DNA of 37,771 bases, taken from assembly GCA_030432155.1 (NCBI GenBank), contig JAUIHQ010000006.1:1-37771 (forward strand). The letters run 5' to 3'. Origin of the DNA: a bacterium. GTDB lineage: Bacteria > Verrucomicrobiota > Kiritimatiellia > CAIVKH01. This document shows positions 32,006 through 37,771 of the stretch, in pieces (within the stretch, counting starts at the first letter, position 1; the number at the start of each line of letters is the position of its first letter). The notes under the pieces are model-generated. The model made no database searches and had not been told where the DNA came from. It was given only the letters and a program-made list of their open reading frames with translations. Made by a program: the position numbers and the translations under genes.

Positions 32006-33199
32006 TCACCCGACTTCGGCCGGAACTCGGCGCTGGATGAACCGTTGGATGCGGGTCATCGCTTCCTTCAGTTCCTCCATGCCGGTGGCATAGGAACAGC
32101 GAACATGGCCTTCGCCGCAGGCGCCGAAGGCGGAGCCGGGAACGACGGCGACGTTTTCTTCATCGAGCAGTTTCAGCGCGAATTCTTTCGAGGTCAGGCC
32201 GAACTTGTCGATGCGGGGAAAGGCGTAAAAAGCTCCCTTGGGTTTCACGCAAGGTACGCCCATGTCTTCGAACGATCGGTAAATGAAGTTTCGGCGCTGT
32301 TTGTACTCCGCCTTCATTTCCTCGATATCGGACTCAGGCTGTTTCAGCGCTTCGAGGGCCGCTTCCTGGCTGGTGATCGGTGCACAGAGCATCGTGTATT
32401 GATGAATCTTCATCATCGCGCCCACGAGCTGGGCCGGGCCGGCGGCAAAGCCGAGGCGGAATCCGGTCATCGCCCACGCCTTGGAGAATCCGTGAAGGTA
32501 GATCGTACGGTCACGAAGGCCGGGCAGGGAAGAGATCGCGGTATGCCGCCCGTCGTAGGTCAGTTCGCCGTAAATATCATCGGTGATGACGATCAGGTCC
32601 CGCTCCACCGCCAGCTCGCCGATTTCCCTGAGATCGTCTAGGTCCAGCGCCGCCCCGGTGGGGTTGTTGGGGAAGTTCAGCATGATCGCTTTGGTGCGGT
32701 CGGTAAGCTTCTCTTCCACCATCGCCCGGTTCAGGCGGAATCCGGTCTCCTGGGTGGTCTGGATCGCCACCGGCTTTCCGTGGGCAAAGGTGATGATCGG
32801 ATTGTAGGAAACGTAACAGGGTTCGTGATAGATCACTTCATCGCCCGGTTCGAGAATCGCCCTCAGCGCGAGGTCCAGCGCTTCGCTGACGCCCACGGTG
32901 ATGAGGATCTCGTTCTCCGGCCGGTAGAACACATTGTAGGTCCGGTGGAGGTATTCGGCGATCGCCTGGCGAAGCTTGAGCAGCCCGAGGTTCGAGGTAT
33001 AACTGGTCATGCCTCGTTCCAGCGAATAGATCGCGGCCTCGCGGACGTGCCACGGGGTAACGAAATCCGGCTCGCCGATGCCGAGGCTGATCACGTCCTT
33101 CATCGTCGAGACGATCTCGAAGAAGTCGCGAATGCCGGACGGCGGCATGTCCCGGACATGGGACGCGACGTAATTACGGACTGACTTTGAGTCGCTCAT
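32006..33199 (-). CDS. PLP-dependent class I aminotransferase (aspartate/aromatic type)
   Basis: The 397-residue fold-type I enzyme shows SLGIGEPDFVTPWHV, YTSNLGLLKLRQAIAEY, the MLNFPNNPTGA and VITDDIYGELTYDG segments that hold the cofactor, the Schiff-base Lys in LHGFSKAWAMTGFRLGF and the C-terminal carboxylate-binding Arg in GHVRCSYATG. It resembles the PatA/AspC-like subgroup that uses aspartate, alanine or aromatic amino acids; exact specificity cannot be read. Its start overlaps the end of the Lrp/AsnC gene by 26 bases, so the regulator probably controls it. Confidence 0.93.
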   Translation of the reverse strand: MSDSKSVRNYVASHVRDMPPSGIRDFFEIVSTMKDVISLGIGEPDFVTPWHVREAAIYSLERGMTSYTSNLGLLKLRQAIAEYLHRTYNVFYRPENEILITVGVSEALDLALRAILEPGDEVIYHEPCYVSYNPIITFAHGKPVAIQTTQETGFRLNRAMVEEKLTDRTKAIMLNFPNNPTGAALDLDDLREIGELAVERDLIVITDDIYGELTYDGRHTAISSLPGLRDRTIYLHGFSKAWAMTGFRLGFAAGPAQLVGAMMKIHQYTMLCAPITSQEAALEALKQPESDIEEMKAEYKQRRNFIYRSFEDMGVPCVKPKGAFYAFPRIDKFGLTSKEFALKLLDEENVAVVPGSAFGACGEGHVRCSYATGMEELKEAMTRIQRFIQRRVPAEVG

Positions 33200-33653
33200 A
33201 CCCTTCTTCCGGTTCCATCATGACCCCGTGATCCTTGTAGGTGCGGAGCATGAAATGGGTGGCGGTGGAGAGGACGCCGGGGATGGTGGCGAGCTTTTCG
33301 GCCACGAAAAAGGCGACGTCCTTGAGGTCCCGGCCCGAAACAAACAACAGAAGGTCGAAGGTTCCGGACATGAGGTACAGGGATTCGACTTCATCGAATT
33401 TGCTGATCCGGTCGGCGATATGATTGAACCCGCCCTCGCGTTCCGGTGTGACCTTGACCTCGATGACTGCGGTGACTTGCCGGATGTCAAGCTGGTCATG
33501 GTTCACGACGGCGCGATAGCCGCGGATAATGCCGGATTTTTCGTACTCCGCGATCCGGGTTTTCACCTCGTCGATGGGGATATCCAGCATCTTCGAGAGG
33601 TTTTCCGGCGTCTCGAGTGCGTTCTTTTTCAACAATTTCAGAAGTTCATCCAT
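33174..33653 (-). CDS. Lrp/AsnC family transcriptional regulator
   Basis: The 159-residue product has an N-terminal helix-turn-helix (about residues 1-50, LLKLLKKNALETPENLSKMLDIPIDEVKTRIAEYEKSGIIRGY) and a C-terminal RAM ligand-binding domain (VTAVIEVKVTPEREGGFNHI, LMSGTFDLLLFVSGRDLKDV). Such proteins sense amino acids and control amino-acid metabolism genes. The start at 33653 is preceded by an AGG site at six bases. It is cotranscribed and overlapping with the aminotransferase, an arrangement that suggests feedback control by the enzyme's amino-acid substrate or product. Confidence 0.9.
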   Translation of the reverse strand: MDELLKLLKKNALETPENLSKMLDIPIDEVKTRIAEYEKSGIIRGYRAVVNHDQLDIRQVTAVIEVKVTPEREGGFNHIADRISKFDEVESLYLMSGTFDLLLFVSGRDLKDVAFFVAEKLATIPGVLSTATHFMLRTYKDHGVMMEPEEGYERLKVSP

Positions 33654-33759
33654 GGTATACCTGCCTGCGTGAAAAGAGCCGCAACGTAACAAAGGCGGGT
33701 TGGAAGCGTCCAGAGCAATTCCATGGCGGCGAGGGACGGGCCCGAATCCGCACCCCGAT

Positions 33760-34887
33760 TCAGGTTTCAGGTGATGAAGCCAGCACCTGTTCGATACAGC
33801 GGTTCATGCCGTCGATAAACTGCGGGATGCTGAACATGTCCGCCCGCCGGCGGATCCGGTCGTGGTCCCATGGAACCGACCAGCCCGCGCGTGCCGCTCC
33901 CATCAGCGCTTCTTCGCTCTGCTCGCGGAACAGGATGCCGGTTTCACGATCGACGACTGTTTCCGTGACGCCGCCCCGGTCGAACGCAATAACCGGGGTT
34001 CCGCAGGCCATGGCCTCGACCGGGACGATGCCGAAATCCTCTTCGCCCGGAAAGATGAGCTGCCGGCAACGGCGGTACAGGTCCCGGATAGCCTCGTCGG
34101 ACTGCCAGCCGAGGAATTCCACCGTGGGCCCGGCCTGGGATTGGAGTCGGCGAAGCTCCGTACCGACGCCCACCACCTTGAGAGATTGCCGGGCCATGGT
34201 GTAGGCGCGGACGGCAAGGTCCACTTTCTTATAGGGAACAAGCGCGGAGACCACGAGGTCGAAGTCCTCACGGGGTGTGCCCGAAGGCGTGTAGAAGTCC
34301 GTATCGGCCGGCGGATACACGACCTCGGCTTTTCGGCCGTAGTAAATATCGATGCGGCGCCGAACATGATGACTGATGGCCACGAACAGGTCCACGCGCT
34401 TCGCGGTACGCCGGTCCCATTTCCGCATGGCCGACAGCACTGGGCGGGCGATGGCGCGCTTGAAGGATCTTTGGCCGAGATACTCGTCGTGAAAGGTCCA
34501 TGCGTACCGCATCGGGGTGAAGCAATAACACAGGTGACGGGTGGAGGAGCCATGGCGGAGAGCCTTGATCGCGCAGTGGCTGGTGGTAATGAGCAGCTCG
34601 CCCTTCGGCCGGGGGATGGTTCGCAGGGCCGCCGGAAAGAGCGGCAGGCAGAACCGGTAATACTTGTGAACGCCGGGGAGCGCGTTCAACCAGGAGGGCT
34701 GAATCCGGTGCCGCCGGATCGTGTCGGACACCGCGGAAGGGTTGGCCACCAGGGTATGGATCCGGGCATCGGGAAAGCCCTCGCAAAGAAGCTCCAGCAC
34801 CTTCTCTCCGCCCCGCATGCCGGTCAACCAGTCATGGCCCAGCGAAACGGAACGGTTCTTCCACGATTCTGGATATTCATGATTCAT
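33760..34887 (-). CDS. GT4-type glycosyltransferase
   Basis: The 375-residue enzyme has the GT-B fold. The N-domain begins SVSLGHDWLTGMRGGEKVLELL, the acceptor-loop glycine motif. The C-domain shows VVSALVPYKKVDLAVRAY, VEFLGWQSDEAIRDLYRRC and the donor-binding EDFGIVPVEAMACGTPVIAFDRGG with the EX7E glutamates. It probably adds a sugar to an exopolysaccharide or lipid-linked glycan; donor and acceptor are unknown. It stands alone on the minus strand, about 100 bases upstream of the Lrp gene in transcription order. Confidence 0.92.
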   Translation of the reverse strand: MNHEYPESWKNRSVSLGHDWLTGMRGGEKVLELLCEGFPDARIHTLVANPSAVSDTIRRHRIQPSWLNALPGVHKYYRFCLPLFPAALRTIPRPKGELLITTSHCAIKALRHGSSTRHLCYCFTPMRYAWTFHDEYLGQRSFKRAIARPVLSAMRKWDRRTAKRVDLFVAISHHVRRRIDIYYGRKAEVVYPPADTDFYTPSGTPREDFDLVVSALVPYKKVDLAVRAYTMARQSLKVVGVGTELRRLQSQAGPTVEFLGWQSDEAIRDLYRRCRQLIFPGEEDFGIVPVEAMACGTPVIAFDRGGVTETVVDRETGILFREQSEEALMGAARAGWSVPWDHDRIRRRADMFSIPQFIDGMNRCIEQVLASSPET

Positions 34888-34973
34888 CCGGTCCGGACGT
34901 TACCAGAGGGAGGCGGGGGCCGGAAGTCTGAAGCCGGAGGGGGTGGGAGGGGGAGGGAATGTCTGAATTTTCG

Positions 34974-35058
34974 AATGACGAATTCCTGCATGGCGGACTC
35001 CGGCCCCGGTCCCCCATGGGGAAATTTCAAATTTCAAATCCCAAATCCCAATGACGAA
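34974..35058. repeat. Degenerate 7-mer tandem repeat flanked by AATGACGAA direct repeats
   Basis: AAATTTC twice and AAATCCC twice run head to tail at 35022-35049, and AATGACGAA occurs at both 34974-34982 and 35050-35058. It lies in the non-coding gap 34888-35073, where I see no other feature. Similar T/G-rich heptamer runs occur at 27011-27037 and, in a related form, at 2483-2560. The composition is unlike the neighbouring genes. Confidence 0.6.
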
Positions 35059-35073
35059 ACGGGGTACTATCCC

Positions 35074-35226
35074 CTATCGTTTGGATGGGTGAAACAGGAG
35101 CCAGAGCCGGAATTTGATCCGCGACCACAGGGGAGCCCGGTTGGTTGGAGTGCGCGGGACGCGCTTGGACGTCGCCGCCTCCAGCCGCCGCTCCTCCTTC
35201 ATGTAGTTCCGGTCATAAATGCCCAT
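35074..35226 (-). CDS. 50-residue basic small protein beginning MGIYDRNY
   Basis: The frame encodes 50 residues: an N-terminal MGIYDRNYMKEERR, a Thr/Arg/Pro-rich middle (SKRVPRTPTNRAP), and a C-terminal amphipathic/hydrophobic segment LWSRIKFRLWLLFHPSKR that could bind a membrane. A near-identical MGIYDRDY opening is familiar from PVC proteins, including N-terminal extensions of rhomboid-like and small hypothetical proteins. The reading frame, unusual composition and complete start-stop support a real gene, but no clear ribosome site is seen. Function is unknown. Confidence 0.5.
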   Translation of the reverse strand: MGIYDRNYMKEERRLEAATSKRVPRTPTNRAPLWSRIKFRLWLLFHPSKR

Positions 35227-35295
35227 GCCGGAAGTCTAGGCCATGGGCGGAAGGCTTGCAATGCACCGGTCCACGGGCGATCACGATGCGCATGG

Positions 35296-35694
35296 TTACG
35301 CGGGAGGAGGAATGATGCACGTGAGTTGCTTCATGATGTCGAAATGTCGGCGATTCCGGGTTACGAGCGGACGATCCAGAGCGATGGCAGTTGCTCCAAT
35401 CCACAAGTCGTTCTGACCTATATTCCGATACGCCTGCGCATCCTGAATGTCCGCGCAAAGCGATGCATAGACGGGAATGACCGGCTCCGGATCCATGATG
35501 GGGTTGCCCAGAGTCAGGAACCGCTCGACGACGTCTCTGTCATGACCGGCTCGAATGGCTCCGTGATGAAACTCCCCGAGGACAACCCAGGGAATGCCAA
35601 GACTCCGGGACGCATGTTTCTGGGCAAACGTGGTGGCCCACGCCTGTCGTCGCCAGAGTCCAACCAGAAAGGTTGTATCGGCAATCAAGTCCAT
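35296..35694 (-). CDS. vapC: PIN-domain RNase toxin (VapC type)
   Basis: The 132-residue PIN domain has the acidic metal-binding residues D6 (LIADTTFLV), E41 (WVVLGEFHHG) and D96 (GQNDLWIGATAIAL), with TRNRRHF at the fourth position (Asn in place of the fourth acid, which is common). VapC toxins cleave tRNA or rRNA when the antitoxin is degraded. The start overlaps the antitoxin stop by ten bases, as expected for a coupled toxin-antitoxin operon. Confidence 0.93.
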   Translation of the reverse strand: MDLIADTTFLVGLWRRQAWATTFAQKHASRSLGIPWVVLGEFHHGAIRAGHDRDVVERFLTLGNPIMDPEPVIPVYASLCADIQDAQAYRNIGQNDLWIGATAIALDRPLVTRNRRHFDIMKQLTCIIPPPA

Positions 35695-35912
35695 GGATCT
35701 TCCTTTACCGAACTGCGCTCCGAGATCGTCGATTCCAACGCCTCGTCCGCTTTCTCGTCCGGAGTCCTCGACTCAACAAAGGAAAGAATCGCGCCGAGGC
35801 TGCCGGGCTTGGGAACCACCTTCTTGACTATGGACGAGAAGGAATCCCGATTGTTTCGCTTCCACGCCTTGAGTCGTGCATACGCTTCCTCATCCAGGGT
35901 GATCGTTTTCAT
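35685..35912 (-). CDS. vapB: VapB-type antitoxin
   Basis: The 75-residue product has an N-terminal DNA-binding segment of the archaeal/bacterial VapB (UPF0330-like) type: MKTITLDEEAYARLKAWKR followed by DSFSSIVKKVV. The acidic C-terminal tail (TPDEKADEALESTISER) should wrap the toxin. The ATG at 35912 is preferred: the predicted transcript begins at or next to it, with no ribosome site, so the message may be leaderless. An upstream TTG at 35948 falls inside the -35 box. Confidence 0.9.
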   Translation of the reverse strand: MKTITLDEEAYARLKAWKRNNRDSFSSIVKKVVPKPGSLGAILSFVESRTPDEKADEALESTISERSSVKEDPWT

Positions 35913-35914
35913 GT

Positions 35915-35948
35915 ACTCGTGTATACACGAAGTGCTAACACGAGTCAA
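35915..35948 (-). promoter_or_regulatory. vapBC promoter with overlapping operators
   Basis: On the minus strand TTGACT (35948-35943) and TATACA (35925-35920) are exactly 17 bases apart. The -10 box is centred in a perfect 14-bp palindrome TCGTGTATACACGA (35917-35930). A wider inverted pair, ACTCGTGT (35915-35922) and ACACGAGT (35938-35945), brackets the promoter. The vapB ATG begins seven bases after the -10 box. This is a textbook site for autoregulation by a VapBC complex. Confidence 0.8.
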
Positions 35949-35963
35949 TAATATCCGAGTCTT

Positions 35964-36701
35964 TTACCTCGTTCCCTCATGGGCATGAGCCCGGTGGTTT
36001 GCGCCGTCATTGTTGTCCCAGAACGCATGGCCGAAGGCATCAAAGGATACGATGGCATACTCGATCCAGCCGCCGAGGGTGTAGCCGATGAAGCCGCCGT
36101 TCCAGATGTCGTTGTTGTAGGCCTGGCCGTTGACATACATGGGTTGGACCTTCCATCCGTCCGCCCCTTCATGGGTGTAGACGATGTAGCTGTTGATGGC
36201 GGCGCCGGCGGGCCAGGTTTCGGTCTGAATCTCGAGATAGCTTCGGGGATAGTAGCCTTCGCCGCTGTTATCCCGGGTGTTGCCCGTCCAGGCGAGGGGG
36301 CCGATGGGGGTGGTGAGGAAGAAGTAATTGTCCCCGCCGTTGCTGTCCCACATCTCGAAACCCCAATCATCCCAAGCATGGAAGTAGTACTGAACGACCG
36401 CGTGGTCGGGAAACGGGGTGGGATAGGAAACGTACCAGCGCGAATTGCCGTTGTAATGGCCGCCATGCCACATCGGGTACGTCGTCCATTCATCATCATT
36501 GATCCGGATCCCGACTTCGGCCTTGAGGCCGGGGTAATCGTCATTCAGGAATACGCTGAAGGTTCGGGTCTGACCGCTGTCGTCCATATGCTTGAAGGGT
36601 CCATAGACGCCCATCCAGGTCGGAGCGGCCGACGAAGCGGCGGCCATGGCCAGGAGAAACCCACCCAGAACCAGCATTTTTCCAATCCGTACATGTTTCA
36701 T
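35964..36701 (-). CDS. Secreted protein with two carbohydrate-binding-like (CBM25-type) segments
   Basis: The 245-residue product has a signal peptide (MKHVRIGKMLVLGGFLLAMA, cleavage near SSAAP). The mature protein looks like two related beta-sandwich units. The first has EVGIRINDDEWTTYPMWHGGHYNG, WYVSYPTPFPDHAVVQYYFHAWD and WDSNGGDNYFF; the second has INSYIVYTHEGADGWKVQPMYVNG and GGWIEYAIVSFDAFGHAFWDNNDG. The xWDNNxGxNY ending resembles starch-binding CBM25/53 modules. It has no catalytic domain. The ATG at 36701 has AAAGGAA six bases upstream. LacI-type operators lie before it, and the LacI gene is divergent. Confidence 0.75.
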   Translation of the reverse strand: MKHVRIGKMLVLGGFLLAMAAASSAAPTWMGVYGPFKHMDDSGQTRTFSVFLNDDYPGLKAEVGIRINDDEWTTYPMWHGGHYNGNSRWYVSYPTPFPDHAVVQYYFHAWDDWGFEMWDSNGGDNYFFLTTPIGPLAWTGNTRDNSGEGYYPRSYLEIQTETWPAGAAINSYIVYTHEGADGWKVQPMYVNGQAYNNDIWNGGFIGYTLGGWIEYAIVSFDAFGHAFWDNNDGANHRAHAHEGTR

Positions 36702-36738
36702 GCTCATTTCCTTTCGGTGTCGCGGTTGCACACCATCG

Positions 36739-36804
36739 TGCAATCGTTTGCACAATGTACTCAGGCTGCCGGGGAGTGTAAAGGAAAAGGTGCAAGCGGT
36801 TGCG
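36739..36804. promoter_or_regulatory. Divergent promoter region with two LacI-type operators
   Basis: TGCAATCGTTTGCA (36739-36752) is a complete LacI-family operator (TGCAA-NCGN-TTGCA). TGCAAGCGGTTGCG (36791-36804) is a second with one base off. On the minus strand TTTACA (36782-36777) and TACATT (36759-36754) form a promoter with a 17-base spacer; the first operator lies right after its -10 box. The second lies behind that promoter and overlaps a weak TTGCGT-16-TAGGCT on the plus strand before lacI. Confidence 0.8.
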
Positions 36805-36834
36805 TTTTCGCCCTGGACTGCTAGGCTGGCCGGG

Positions 36835-37771
36835 ATGGATGAAGGCGACAAATCGCTTACGTTGAAGGATATTGCGCGGATGGCCGGAACGTCGGTCAGC
36901 ACGGTTAGCCGTGTGTTATCGAATCATCCCCGCATATCGGAAAACACCCGCCGCCGGGTGATGGCCCTGGTTGAGGAGCATGGGTTTGAGCTGAATCCAG
37001 CCGCGCGGGCATTGGCTGGCGGGCGTACCGGGCTTATCGGGGTATTGGCTTCGAACATCGGCAGCGGTTTTTTTGCCGAGGTCATTCACGGGATCGACCG
37101 CATGACCCGCTGGCAGAAGGGTCACATCATGTGTTCGTTCGCCACGGATTATCGCGACTATCACACGATGCTCCGCCGGATGTCTTCCCGGGGACAGGTG
37201 GATGGCGTGGTGCTTGTCGCCCCGCCGGCCCAGTTGTTCGCCCAACCGATGGCGTTCGACTTTCCGCTGGTGTGTTGCGCCTCCGCCCCTCCCGAGGCAT
37301 CCCGGTGGTATCACTGTGATTCCATCACCTTTGATAATCGGGAAGCGATGATCCGGATCGTGGATCGACTGGTACACGAGCGGGGCTGCCGCCACCTTGT
37401 CCATGCCGGGGGGCCGGACGACAATTTCGATGCCCTCGAGCGCCGGGCTGCGTTCGTGCAAGCGGCTTCAAGGCATGCACACATCCGCGCCGAAACGGCG
37501 TCTTGCGGATACGAGACCAACGACGTGAATCGGGCGCTTGATCCGTGGCTGGATGCGGGCACGCTGCCGGATGGTTTTGTCGCGTGGAACGATGCCACCG
37601 CGGTCTGCATTCTCGAGCGGTTGAAATCCCTGCCCGAGGAAACGCGGAAGACCGTGGCGGTAACCGGGTGGGATGATGATCCCATGGACGGCCTGATCGG
37701 ACTGACCAGCGTCCGCATGCCGATGCGCGAAATGGGCGAGCACGCCGCCCGCCTCCTCTACGAACGACTCG
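36835..37771 (+). CDS. LacI family transcriptional regulator (3' end outside window)
   Basis: The open frame runs from the ATG at 36835 to the window end without a stop, 312 codons. The LacI helix-turn-helix is complete (LTLKDIARMAGTSVSTVSRVLSNHPRISENTRRRV) followed by the hinge ALAGGRTGLIGVLASNIG and a periplasmic-binding-protein-like sugar-sensing domain (DGVVLVAPPAQ, FDNREAMIRIV, GFVAWNDATAVCILERL, VTGWDDDPM, LTSVRMPMREMGEHAARLL). Only the last 20 or so residues should be missing. It is divergent from the secreted carbohydrate-binding protein and probably represses both that gene and itself, releasing on a sugar signal. Confidence 0.93.
   Translation, partial: MDEGDKSLTLKDIARMAGTSVSTVSRVLSNHPRISENTRRRVMALVEEHGFELNPAARALAGGRTGLIGVLASNIGSGFFAEVIHGIDRMTRWQKGHIMCSFATDYRDYHTMLRRMSSRGQVDGVVLVAPPAQLFAQPMAFDFPLVCCASAPPEASRWYHCDSITFDNREAMIRIVDRLVHERGCRHLVHAGGPDDNFDALERRAAFVQAASRHAHIRAETASCGYETNDVNRALDPWLDAGTLPDGFVAWNDATAVCILERLKSLPEETRKTVAVTGWDDDPMDGLIGLTSVRMPMREMGEHAARLLYERL

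Noticed and set aside
33862-35988. A 708-codon open frame on the plus strand
   Set aside because: It runs antisense across the GT4 gene, the repeat, the small protein and vapBC, all of which are better supported on the minus strand.
1-37771. tRNA, rRNA or CRISPR array
   Set aside because: No cloverleaf-like T-loop/acceptor pairs, no rRNA sequence and no regularly spaced repeat-spacer pattern were seen on reading.

Overview
The window is a GC-rich bacterial chromosome segment. It carries about 33 protein-coding genes, two of them cut by the window ends, plus one decayed gene. I see no rRNA, tRNA or CRISPR array. Several features point to a Gram-negative, probably PVC-superphylum bacterium (Kiritimatiellota, Verrucomicrobiota or Lentisphaerota type): PEP-CTERM surface proteins, a TonB/ExbB/ExbD outer-membrane uptake locus, a ROK-controlled glycan locus, a four-helix-bundle suffix-domain protein and degenerate A+T-rich spacer repeats. 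The phylum call is an inference from this gene mix, not from a marker gene.

Layout. 1-2.6 kb: the end of a ClC-type channel (CBS plus RCK_C), a zinc-ribbon protein of unknown function, and dTDP-glucose 4,6-dehydratase. 2.6-7.7 kb: a NagZ-like GH3 enzyme, an outer-membrane beta-barrel protein, XdhC and the magnesium transporter MgtE. 7.8-10.4 kb: a three-domain adenylation-thiolation-thioesterase synthetase. 10.7-15.3 kb (minus strand): a TonB uptake operon, read as Cys-rich small protein, OprC/NosA-like receptor, ExbB, ExbD, TonB. The receptor has a CxxxM copper-type motif and the small protein a CPMC motif, so copper uptake is the best guess.

15.3-24.9 kb is the most coherent system. It contains a sodium:solute symporter with a large inserted soluble domain, a secreted carbohydrate-binding-like protein, a secreted putative TIM-barrel hydrolase, a ROK repressor, two related PEP-CTERM proteins and a GH20 hexosaminidase. 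Three transcription starts in this block carry the same 23-bp imperfect palindrome (centres 15351, 21493, 24160). In two of them it fills the space between matching -35 and -10 boxes. I infer one regulon of the adjacent ROK repressor for capture and breakdown of an N-acetylhexosamine-containing glycan.

25-31.7 kb: a four-helix-suffix protein coupled to ComM/YifB, a dead AAA-ATPase fragment, an SGNH-MBOAT-methyltransferase operon, a DJ-1 family protein and HU. 31.7-32.0 kb is non-coding and holds a cluster of DnaA-box-like nonamers. 32-37.8 kb: an aminotransferase with its Lrp/AsnC regulator, a GT4 glycosyltransferase, a 50-residue small protein, a VapBC toxin-antitoxin pair with a readable operator and near-leaderless promoter, and a secreted carbohydrate-binding-like protein divergent from a LacI regulator with two LacI-type operators between them.
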